Assembly: GCF_005048265.1 (NCBI RefSeq)
Contig: NZ_SUNH01000018.1
Span: 1-64,000 of the forward strand
Direction of reading: 5' to 3'
From: Paracoccus hibiscisoli
GTDB taxonomy: Bacteria > Pseudomonadota > Alphaproteobacteria > Rhodobacterales > Rhodobacteraceae
Length of the DNA: 64,000 bases
Position 1 is the first letter of the stretch. Each line of letters opens with the position of its first letter. A program made the position numbers and the translations under genes. Under the pieces are notes generated by a model, which worked only from the letters and a program-made list of their open reading frames with translations, searched no databases and was not told the DNA's origin. Shown here in pieces: positions 57,341 through 64,000 of the stretch.

Positions 57341-58348
57341 ATGCGCGGGGCGGTAATCGGAACGGGGCTGGTGGCGGCAATCGTGGTGGGCGGCTGGCTG
57401 GGGGTCGAGACGCTGGCCCGCGACCGGGTTGCGGCATGGATCGCCACCGATCCGGCGCTGGAGGCGGCGTCCGTGACGGCGCTGCGCGATCCGCGCCAGA
57501 TCGGGGTCGGGCTGACGGATCTGCGCTTCAGCGACCCGGCCATTGGGGTCGGGCTGCCCTGGATGCGCGCCTGGCTGTCGCCCCTGGCGCCGCTGACCGC
57601 GCAGCTGGACCTGCCCGATCAGGCGCAGGTGACGCAGGGCGGCCAGGTGATGCAGCTGGGCCTGTCGGCCCCGGTGGCCAGCCTGTCGCTGGCGCCGCTG
57701 AACCGCATGGCGCCCGACCGGCTGGACCTGCAGGCGCAGGACGTGACGCTGGACGGGCAGCCGCTGGCGGATGCGCTGTCGCTGCAGGCGCGGATGGTCC
57801 CCCTGGGGGCCAACGCGCCGCGACCGGCGCGGGCGGCCTACGCGCTGGACCTGGCGCTGGAGGGGCTGGATGTGGCGGGGGTGGCGCGTCTGGGGCTGGA
57901 TCCCGGGCCGCTGCCGGGGCCGGTGGGCGCGCAGGGGCCGGTGCGGATCTGGCTGGACGGCACGCCCTCGGTCACAGGCGATCAGGTGCCCCAGATTGTC
58001 GGCTGGCAGACCGAGGGGCTGGCCCTGCAGGCGGGCCAGATCGGCCTGCGCATCATCGGCCGCCTGTCGCACGACGCCCAGGGCCGGGCCGAGGGTCAGG
58101 TCGCGCTCTATTCCGCCGATGCGGATGCGATGATCGGGATGGCGGTGGGGTTGGGCCTCATTCCGCCGCGGGGCCAGCTGCTGCTGCGCGCGGGCCTGTC
58201 GCAGCTGTCGCGGGCCGATCTGGACGACACGCTGCCCGGCCCGGCCTTTCCCGACCCCGCGGAGGGAGAGCTGCGCCTGCCCATCATCATGCGCGACGGC
58301 CAGCTGATCCTGGGCGGCGTGCCGATCGGCCCCGCGCCCGCGATCTAG
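57341..58348 (+). CDS. DUF2125 family envelope protein
   Basis: 335 residues with an N-terminal signal anchor (GAVIGTGLVAAIVVGGWLGVETLA) and a beta-rich remainder full of hydrophobic alternation (LDLQAQDVTLDGQPLADALSLQARM). The pattern, anchor followed by repeated short strands and a C-terminal LRLPIIMRDGQLILGGVPIGPAP, fits DUF2125, common in alphaproteobacteria. The fold suggests a lipid-binding or AsmA-like role, by inference. The stop overlaps that of the convergent tyrC (CTAG). Confidence 0.82.
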   Translation: MRGAVIGTGLVAAIVVGGWLGVETLARDRVAAWIATDPALEAASVTALRDPRQIGVGLTDLRFSDPAIGVGLPWMRAWLSPLAPLTAQLDLPDQAQVTQGGQVMQLGLSAPVASLSLAPLNRMAPDRLDLQAQDVTLDGQPLADALSLQARMVPLGANAPRPARAAYALDLALEGLDVAGVARLGLDPGPLPGPVGAQGPVRIWLDGTPSVTGDQVPQIVGWQTEGLALQAGQIGLRIIGRLSHDAQGRAEGQVALYSADADAMIGMAVGLGLIPPRGQLLLRAGLSQLSRADLDDTLPGPAFPDPAEGELRLPIIMRDGQLILGGVPIGPAPAI

Positions 58349-59271
58349 CCTGCGGGGCGGGCGCCGGGGGTGCGGCCGAAATCGGGGGCCTCGGTGTCCT
58401 GACCCGCCTCGATGATGCCGCGACGGATCGCGCGGGTGCGGGTGAAATAGTCGTGCAGTTGCTGGCCGTCGCCCATGCGGATGGCGCGCTGCAGGACGAA
58501 CAGCTCCTCGGTAAAGCGGCCCAGGATGTCCAGCGTCGCCTCCTTGTTGTGCAGGAACACGTCGCGCCACATGGTCGGGTCGCTGGCCGCGATCCGGGTG
58601 AAGTCGCGGAACCCGGCGGCGGAATACTGGATCACCTCCTCGCCGGACACGCGGCGCAGGTGGTCGGCCACCCCCACCATCGTATAGGCGATCAGGTGCG
58701 GCGCATGGCTGGTCACGGCCAGAACCAGGTCGTGATGGGCGGCGTCCATCCGGTCGGTCTTGGCGCCCATCGCGGTGATCAGCCGGTCCAGGCGGGCCAG
58801 CGCATCAGGGTCGGTGTCGGGCAGCGGCGTCAGCAGCCACCAGCGGTTGCGGAACAGGCTGGCAAAGCCCGCGCGCGGCCCGGAATGTTCGGTCCCGGCC
58901 AGCGGGTGTCCGGGGATGAAATGCGCGCCGGCCGGAAGATGCGGGGTCACGGCGTCGATCACCGACTGCTTGACCGAGCCCACATCCGTGATTGTGACGC
59001 CCGGCGCCAGATGCGGGGTGATCTGGGTCATGACATCGGCCATGGCGCCCACGGGCACGGCCAGCACGACCAGATCGGCCCCCGCCACGGCCTCGGCCGC
59101 GCTGTCGCAGACCTCGCACAGGGCGATCTGGCGCGCGGTGTCGCGGGTCTCGGCGCTGCGGGCATAGCCGGTGATGCGGCCCGCCAGCCCGCCCTCGCGC
59201 ATCGCATGGGCCATCGACCCGGCGATCAGGCCCAGCCCGATCAGCGCGACCTTGTCATAGACCTGCGTCAT
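58345..59271 (-). CDS. tyrC: Prephenate/arogenate dehydrogenase
   Basis: A 308-residue enzyme of tyrosine synthesis. The NAD(P) motif VALIGLGLIAGS is at 8-19. GHPLAGTEHSGP, the SHAPHLIAYTMV helix, and AAGFRDFTRIAASDPTMWRDVFLHNK are hallmark TyrA segments. No chorismate mutase domain is fused. Its start overlaps the hisC stop by four bases (ATGA). Confidence 0.95.
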   Translation of the reverse strand: MTQVYDKVALIGLGLIAGSMAHAMREGGLAGRITGYARSAETRDTARQIALCEVCDSAAEAVAGADLVVLAVPVGAMADVMTQITPHLAPGVTITDVGSVKQSVIDAVTPHLPAGAHFIPGHPLAGTEHSGPRAGFASLFRNRWWLLTPLPDTDPDALARLDRLITAMGAKTDRMDAAHHDLVLAVTSHAPHLIAYTMVGVADHLRRVSGEEVIQYSAAGFRDFTRIAASDPTMWRDVFLHNKEATLDILGRFTEELFVLQRAIRMGDGQQLHDYFTRTRAIRRGIIEAGQDTEAPDFGRTPGARPAG

Positions 59272-60356
59272 TGCCCGCGCCCCTGCATGAACCGTCCCAG
59301 GCAATCCAGTACCCGGGTGACGGCATCCTCATCGCCCACGGTGATGCGCAGCGCATCGGGCAGGCCGTATCCGCCCACGCGCCGCACCAGGATGCCGTCC
59401 GCCCGCAGCGCCGCATCGGCGGCAGCGGCGGTGTCGGGGCCGTCGAACCGGGCCAGCACGAAATTGGCGTGGCTTTCGTCGCAGCCGATGCCCATCTGGA
59501 TCAGCGACTGCCGCATCCGGTCGCGCATCCGCGCGTTCAGCGCGATGCAGCGGGTGGTGAAGTCGCGGTCCAGCACCGCCGCGCGGGCCGCGTCCATCTG
59601 GGCGTCGGACAGGTTGAAGGGCTGGCGAATGCGGTTCAGCACGTCGATGACCTCCCGCGCGGCATAGCCCCAGCCCACGCGCAGCCCCCCCAGCCCATAG
59701 GCCTTGGAAAAGGTCCGTGTCATGATCACGTTCGGATGCCGGTCGACCAGCGATGCGCCCCCGTCGAACCCCTCCGCGAATTCGGTATAGGCGCCGTCAT
59801 GGACGAACAGCACCTGCGGCGGCAGCCCGTCGATCAGCCGCTGCAGCTCGTCCGCGCCCAGCATGGTGCCGGTGGGGTTGGCGGGGTTCGCGATGAAGAC
59901 GACCCGCGTGCGCACGGTGACCGCCGCCAGAATCGCGTCCACATCGACGCGGCGCGTGTCCTCCGGCACGGTGACCGGGGTGGCGCCGACCATGCGCGCC
60001 AGGATCGGATACATGGAAAAGCCGTGCTGGGTGGTGATCACCTCATCCCCCGGTCCCGCAAAGGCCTGGACGACGAATTGCAGCACCTCGTCCGATCCCA
60101 CGCCGCAGATGATGCGGTCGGGGTCCAGCCCGTGCACCTGCCCGATGGCCGCGCGCAGGCCCGCGTGGTCAGTCGCCGGATAGCGGTGCAGATCGCCCGC
60201 CGCGCGGCGGAACGCCTCTTGCGCTGCGGGGCTGGGGCCAAGTGGGTTCTCGTTCGACGACAGCTTCAGCACGTCAGCGCGGCCCGCCAGCGTGCTTTCG
60301 CCGCTGACGTAGAGCGCGATGTCCATGATGCCGGGCTGCACGGGTGTCTGGGTCAT
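59268..60356 (-). CDS. hisC: Histidinol-phosphate aminotransferase (aromatic-type HisC)
   Basis: A 362-residue class I/II PLP enzyme. The PLP Lys218 is in TFSKAYGLGGLRVGW; SSNENPLGPSP, NPANPTGTM and VHDGAYTEF are also visible. Pairing with tyrC suggests it transaminates aromatic keto acids as well as histidinol phosphate. ATG 60356 has AAGGA at good spacing; the ATG three codons upstream lies too close to it. Confidence 0.95.
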   Translation of the reverse strand: MTQTPVQPGIMDIALYVSGESTLAGRADVLKLSSNENPLGPSPAAQEAFRRAAGDLHRYPATDHAGLRAAIGQVHGLDPDRIICGVGSDEVLQFVVQAFAGPGDEVITTQHGFSMYPILARMVGATPVTVPEDTRRVDVDAILAAVTVRTRVVFIANPANPTGTMLGADELQRLIDGLPPQVLFVHDGAYTEFAEGFDGGASLVDRHPNVIMTRTFSKAYGLGGLRVGWGYAAREVIDVLNRIRQPFNLSDAQMDAARAAVLDRDFTTRCIALNARMRDRMRQSLIQMGIGCDESHANFVLARFDGPDTAAAADAALRADGILVRRVGGYGLPDALRITVGDEDAVTRVLDCLGRFMQGRGQ

Positions 60357-60448
60357 GGGGTCCATCCTTGTGTCGAACCCCGTCTAGTCGCGCCATCGGC
60401 GTTAGAAAAGCCCCCAAACCGCCGCGCTGCCATCGGGCCCGCGCAACG

Positions 60449-60492
60449 CCGGGGGGTGCGGGGGGCTGGCCCCCTGCCGTGGCGGGACGCAA
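60449..60492 (-). repeat. Dispersed GC-rich palindromic repeat, copy C
   Basis: On the minus strand 44 bp identical to copy B except at two positions. It lies just beyond the rpsD terminator, overlapping its T-tract side, between hisC and rpsD. Confidence 0.75.
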
Positions 60493-60518
60493 AAGGGCCG
60501 CATCCGAAGATGCGGCCC
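60491..60518 (-). terminator. Intrinsic terminator of rpsD
   Basis: On the minus strand the stem GGGCCGCATC / GATGCGGCCC with a TTCG loop is followed by TTTT. It lies 38 bp past the rpsD stop. Confidence 0.88.
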
Positions 60519-60555
60519 CCTGTGATATCGCTTCGGGCACAGGGCCCGGCGGCGA

Positions 60556-61176
60556 TTAGTTCTTGGCGTAGAATTCGACGACCAGGTTCGGTTCCATCTG
60601 CACGGCATAGGGAATGTCGCCCAGGGCCGGGGTGCGCACGAAGGTCGCGGTCATCTTGTTGTGGTCGACTTCCAGGTAATCCGGGACGTCACGCTCGGTC
60701 AGGGCGACGGCTTCCAGCACGATGGCCAGCTGGCGCGAGCGCTCGCGGATCGAGATGACATCGCCTTCCTTGACGCGGTAGGAGGCGATGTTCACGCGCT
60801 GACCGTTGACCTGGATGTGGCCGTGGTTGACGAACTGGCGGGCGGCCCAGATGGTCGCCACGAACTTGGCGCGATACACGATCGCGTCCAGGCGACGCTC
60901 CAGCAGGCCCACCAGGTTCTCGCCGGTGTCGCCGCGGATCCGCTCGGCTTCGGCATAGATGCGGCGGAACTGCTTTTCGGTCAGGTCGCCATAGTAGCCC
61001 TTGAGCTTCTGCTTGGCGCGCAGCTGGGTGCCGAAGTCCGACAGCTTGTTCTTGCGGCGCTGGCCGTGCTGGCCGGGGCCGTATTCACGACGGTTGACGG
61101 GCGACTTGGCGCGGCCCCAGATGTTCTCGCCCATGCGGCGGTCGAGCTTGTACTTGGCAGACGTGCGTTTGGTCAC
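60556..61176 (-). CDS. rpsD: 30S ribosomal protein S4
   Basis: A 206-residue primary 16S rRNA-binding protein of the small subunit. It shows [21 protein letters not shown], the S4 RNA-binding domain ([31 protein letters not shown]) and the C-terminus [11 protein letters not shown]. The usual zinc Cys cluster seen in some S4 types is absent, as in many alphaproteobacteria. It is transcribed alone, apart from the main ribosomal operons, from the promoter at 61290-61317. Confidence 0.97.
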   Translation of the reverse strand: MTKRTSAKYKLDRRMGENIWGRAKSPVNRREYGPGQHGQRRKNKLSDFGTQLRAKQKLKGYYGDLTEKQFRRIYAEAERIRGDTGENLVGLLERRLDAIVYRAKFVATIWAARQFVNHGHIQVNGQRVNIASYRVKEGDVISIRERSRQLAIVLEAVALTERDVPDYLEVDHNKMTATFVRTPALGDIPYAVQMEPNLVVEFYAKN

Positions 61177-61289
61177 GGCTGATCTCCTTCAACAGGTTGC
61201 GAAGGGCGTTGTCCTCTGGCCGAGGCTCTTGCGAACCGGGGCCTGACAGGGTTCCCCTTGCGGGGTCCACCAACACCAACGAAGCGTGC

Positions 61290-61317
61290 CGTATAGACGC
61301 GCAGGCCCCGGTGTCAA
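61290..61317 (-). promoter_or_regulatory. Strong predicted promoter of rpsD
   Basis: On the minus strand TTGACA (61317-61312), 16 bp, then TATACG (61295-61290), near-consensus sigma-70. It is about 110 bp upstream of the ATG, leaving a leader in which S4 might autoregulate, as in other bacteria; the leader holds short GC-rich inverted segments. Confidence 0.75.
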
Positions 61318-61328
61318 CCGCAATCGCC

Positions 61329-62453
61329 CTAGTCCAGCGCCCCGTCGGGCTGGAAGAAATGCGACAAGGGCAGGCCTGCAGCCCCCAGGATGCGCGCGCT
61401 GCGGCCCAATGTGCCCTCGATCACCTGCGGGCGGTCGATGCCCGCGGCGGGCATCGCCTGCAGCGCGTCGCGCATGGCCTGCGCCAGGCGGGCGCGGGTC
61501 GCGGGCGGCACCGCGCCGTCGATCACCACCAGCGGCAGATCGACCAGTGCCACCGCCGACATGGCTGCGAAGGCCAGGGCGCGGCCCGCCTGATCGGCCC
61601 AGTCCGCCTCGACCGCGGGGGGCACGTCCCATCCCGAATCGTCGGGCGGCAGCGACCGCCCGATCCGCGCCTCCAGGGCCGAAACCGACGCCTGGTCCAG
61701 CAGCTGCCCGCCCCCCGGACCCACCGAAGGGATGGGCATCGAGCCGAGCGCCCCGGCATTCCGGGTCGGTCCATGGCGCAGCGCCCCGTCCAGCACGATG
61801 CCGCCCCCCGCGAAATGCGCGATGTAGATATGGATGAAATCACGCGGCAGGTCGTTGCGGCCAAAGATCAGCTCGGCCCCGCAGGCGGTCGTGCCGTCAT
61901 TGTCCAGAAACACCGGAAAGGGCAGGCCGCGCGCCAGTTCGTAGCGCAGGTCAAGGTTCAGCCAGTCGGACATCTCGTGGCCCCAGTCCCACAGGCGATA
62001 GGGCGCGGCGATGCCCAGCCCGGTGATGCGGGCGCGTTCGGCGGGCGACAGCGTGGCCAGCATCGTCTCCAGCCCCTGGCGGGCAAAGGCCATCACGCGG
62101 TCGGGGCGGGGGTGGCTGTGGACCTCCTGGCGGTGCACGCGGACCCGGCCCGCGAAATCGACCAGGGCCAGTTCCGCCAGCCTGCGCCCGATCTTGAGGC
62201 CCAGGAACAGCGCCCCGTCCGGGGCCAGCGCCAGGGGCGTCGACGGCTGGCCGACCTTGCCGCGCACCACCGCGCCTGCATCCAGATAGCCGGCCTGCAT
62301 CAGCTTGCGCGTCAGGTTCGTGATGGACTGGGCCGAAAGGTCCATCAGCTGGACCAGCGCGGCACGTGGCATCGGCCCGCGCTTGCGGATCAGCGACAGG
62401 ATCAGCCGTTCGTTCCGGCTGAGCGCGCCGGGGCCGTCACGATCAAGGGGCAT
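61329..62453 (-). CDS. ROK family transcriptional regulator of the frc locus
   Basis: 374 residues. An N-terminal winged helix-turn-helix (about 10-70: NERLILSLIRKRGPMPRAALVQLMDLSAQSITNLTRKL) precedes a ROK sugar-kinase-like domain. The active-site-like segment DNDGTTACGAE is present, but the position normally filled by the GH dipeptide reads LGSM, and the CxCGxxGCxE zinc cluster is missing. It probably binds sugar without phosphorylating it. It diverges from frcB across a palindromic operator. Confidence 0.9.
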   Translation of the reverse strand: MPLDRDGPGALSRNERLILSLIRKRGPMPRAALVQLMDLSAQSITNLTRKLMQAGYLDAGAVVRGKVGQPSTPLALAPDGALFLGLKIGRRLAELALVDFAGRVRVHRQEVHSHPRPDRVMAFARQGLETMLATLSPAERARITGLGIAAPYRLWDWGHEMSDWLNLDLRYELARGLPFPVFLDNDGTTACGAELIFGRNDLPRDFIHIYIAHFAGGGIVLDGALRHGPTRNAGALGSMPIPSVGPGGGQLLDQASVSALEARIGRSLPPDDSGWDVPPAVEADWADQAGRALAFAAMSAVALVDLPLVVIDGAVPPATRARLAQAMRDALQAMPAAGIDRPQVIEGTLGRSARILGAAGLPLSHFFQPDGALD

Positions 62454-62476
62454 GGGTCATCCTCCTGAAATGCATT

Positions 62477-62493
62477 AATCAACATGATTGATT
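62477..62493. promoter_or_regulatory. Operator candidate between the ROK gene and frcB
   Basis: AATCAA-CATGA-TTGATT is a perfect 6-5-6 inverted repeat. TTGACA (62496-62501) next to it could be the -35 of the frcB promoter, so repressor binding would block it. Confidence 0.5.
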
Positions 62494-62570
62494 TATTGAC
62501 AAGTCGATTCTTCTGGTGCTTTGTGAATGCAAGACGGCCGAGGAACCGTCGTGCTGGAGGAGTTAGTAAA

Positions 62571-63599
62571 GTGACCATCAAGACCGTTTTCCGCGCATCC
62601 GTCGCGGTGTCCGCCCTTGCCCTGTCCGCAGGGTTCGCCCAGGCCCAGGAGGCCACCAAGGCCTGCCTGATCACCAAGACGGACATCAACCCGTTCTTCG
62701 TGAAGATGAAGGAAGGCGCCACCGCCAAGGCCAATGAGCTGGGCATCGAGCTGATGACCTTTGCCGGCAAGATCGACGGCGACCACGAGACCCAGCAGCA
62801 GGCCGTTGAAAGCTGCATCGCGGCGGGCGTCAAGGGCATCCTGATCGCCGCGTCCGACACCAAGGCCATCACCGATTCCCTGGGCCAGGCGCGTGAGGCC
62901 GGCATCCTGGTCATCGCGCTGGACACGCCTCTGGACCCGATCGACGCGGCTGACGCGACCTTCGCCACCGACAACCGCGAGGCCGGCCGCCTGATCGGCG
63001 CATGGGCCGCGGCCCAGATGGGTGACGCGGCGGCCGACGCCAAGATCGCCATGCTGGACCTGTCGGCCAGCGCGCCGTCCGTGGACGTGCTGCGCGACCA
63101 GGGCTTTCTGGCGGGCTTTGGCATCGACGTGAAGGACGAGAACGTCATCGGCGACGAGGACGATGCCCGCATCGTCGGTCATGACGTCACCTCGGGCAAC
63201 GAGGAGGGCGGCCGTCAGGCGATGGAGGCCCTGCTGCAGCGCGATTCCGGCATCAACCTGGTCTATACGATCAACGAACCCGCCGCCGCCGGTGCCTATG
63301 AGGCGCTGAAGTCCTTTGGCATGGAAGAGAACGTGATGATCGTCTCGGTCGATGGCGGCTGCCCGGGCGTGCAGAACGTCCAGGAGGGCGTGATCGGTGC
63401 CACCGCGCAGCAATACCCGCTGCTGATGGCGTCCATGGGCATCGAGGCGATCGCGGCCTTCGCCGCCGACGGCACCAAGCCCGAGACCACCGAGGGCCTG
63501 GATTTCACCAATACCGGCGTGAACCTGGTCACCGACAGCCCGGCCGAGGGCGTCGAATCGATCAGCGTCGCCGAAGGGCTGGAGCGCTGCTGGGGCTGA
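62571..63599 (+). CDS. frcB: Periplasmic sugar-binding protein, fructose type
   Basis: A 342-residue solute-binding protein. The signal peptide is cut after FAQA (25/26). The mature start [48 protein letters not shown], and the C-terminal [28 protein letters not shown] are typical of the FrcB (ribose/fructose class, cluster B) family. It captures monosaccharides for the ABC permease that follows. The start is GTG 62571, with GGAGGAG upstream. Substrate specificity for fructose, mannose or ribose rests on similarity to FrcB as recognised by eye. Confidence 0.9.
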   Translation: MTIKTVFRASVAVSALALSAGFAQAQEATKACLITKTDINPFFVKMKEGATAKANELGIELMTFAGKIDGDHETQQQAVESCIAAGVKGILIAASDTKAITDSLGQAREAGILVIALDTPLDPIDAADATFATDNREAGRLIGAWAAAQMGDAAADAKIAMLDLSASAPSVDVLRDQGFLAGFGIDVKDENVIGDEDDARIVGHDVTSGNEEGGRQAMEALLQRDSGINLVYTINEPAAAGAYEALKSFGMEENVMIVSVDGGCPGVQNVQEGVIGATAQQYPLLMASMGIEAIAAFAADGTKPETTEGLDFTNTGVNLVTDSPAEGVESISVAEGLERCWG

Positions 63600-63628
63600 T
63601 GCCCCCACCAGCCCCATGCTGAACGGCC

Positions 63629-63650
63629 GATGGCGGGACATCCCGCCATC
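63629..63650 (+). other. Hairpin between frcB and frcC
   Basis: GATGGCGGGA/TCCCGCCATC, a perfect 10-bp palindrome around a 2-base centre, with no T-tract. It probably protects the frcB transcript end so that the binding protein is made in excess over the permease. Confidence 0.5.
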
Positions 63651-63680
63651 GTGCCCTTTGCCATACCCACGGAGAGTCCG

Positions 63681-64000
63681 ATGTCCGACACCCCCGATCC
63701 CGTGGTCCCGCGCAATGCCAGCGATACGGTCGCCCAATTCGACCACCGTCATCGCAGCACGCTGGACCGGGTGCAGCATTTCCTGCACCAGTATCCCACC
63801 ATGGTTCCGGTCATCGTGCTGGTCCTGTCGCTGATCGCCTTCGGGCTGATCTCTCCGAACTTCTTCTCGGCCTTCAACCTGTCGCTGGTGCTGCAGCAGG
63901 TGGCGGTGGTGGGCACGCTGGCGGCGGCGCAGTCGCTGGTGATCCTGACCGCGGGGATCGACCTGTCGGTCGGTGCCGTCATGGTGCTGATCTCGGTCGT
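63681..64000 (+). CDS. frcC: Sugar ABC transporter permease (partial, runs off the window)
   Basis: 106 codons are visible from ATG 63681, with GGAGAGTCCG upstream. A hydrophilic N-terminus (about 1-38) leads to the first membrane helix (VPVIVLVLSLIAFGLISPNFF), a second (LVLQQVAVVGTLAAAQSLVIL) and the signature TAGIDLSVGAVMVL of RbsC/FrcC-type permeases. The 3' end, and presumably the ATPase frcA, lie outside. Confidence 0.9.
   Translation, partial: MSDTPDPVVPRNASDTVAQFDHRHRSTLDRVQHFLHQYPTMVPVIVLVLSLIAFGLISPNFFSAFNLSLVLQQVAVVGTLAAAQSLVILTAGIDLSVGAVMVLISV

Overview
The window is a high-GC alphaproteobacterial chromosome segment, most like Paracoccus or a close relative in the Rhodobacteraceae. 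That call rests on the division cluster order (ftsW-murG-murC-DUF2484-membrane protein-murB-ddl-ftsQ-ftsA-ftsZ-lpxC-bamD-recN), an RNase E with an acidic insert in its S1 region, a bactofilin/M23 pair, a ROK-frcBC sugar locus, and small Rhodobacterales-type proteins. No rRNA, tRNA or CRISPR array was seen.

Layout. 1-1045: nested IS3-family remnants; a 753-bp internally deleted element with both inverted repeats sits inside the orfA of another IS3-type element. 1212-8484: aconitase (acnA), diverging from a DUF1223 thioredoxin-like protein across a palindromic operator candidate; then an EamA transporter broken by one in-frame TGA, septation protein A, a family-25 glycosyltransferase and a convergent alpha/beta hydrolase. 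8485-11484: rne with a long leader. 11609-12352: ccdA. 12586-27018: the division and cell-wall cluster, running to lpxC, bamD and recN. 27015-27740: two tandem paralogous small secreted proteins of unknown function.

27799-34640 is a valine/propionyl-CoA module: mmsB, 3-hydroxyisobutyryl-CoA hydrolase and an acyl-CoA dehydrogenase, then a YbdK-type ligase, mmsA and a divergent LysR regulator. Next come a CBS-domain protein, coaD, a DUF2189 membrane protein, an FAH-family enzyme, bactofilin plus M23 peptidase, and a ScfR/RamB-type acyl-CoA-responsive regulator. TTTGCAAA elements lie both at this regulator's own start and in the mmsA-lysR intergenic region, which suggests a local regulatory link. 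41265-46272: MFS drug exporter, DUF486 protein, dnaB (with DnaA-box-like sites upstream), pyrE and pyrC. 46430-51329: an 'antifreeze'-type small protein, SDR, gap, a 47-aa membrane protein, an isolated FliG and purB.

51475-60356: an unknown membrane protein, a YihY/BrkB protein, an SMR exporter, a MotA/MotB-like stator pair with a very long coiled coil, ChaC, a DUF2125 protein, tyrC and hisC. 60556-61176: rpsD. 61329-64000: ROK repressor, fructose-type ABC binding protein (frcB) and the start of its permease (frcC), which runs off the window.

A 44-48 bp GC-rich palindromic repeat occurs in three intergenic regions (near 32.06, 42.55 and 60.45 kb). Most of the window is core genome. The least explained parts are the paralogous secreted mini-proteins, the orphan FliG and non-flagellar-looking stator, the 222-aa unknown, the dispersed repeat family and the predicted operators.
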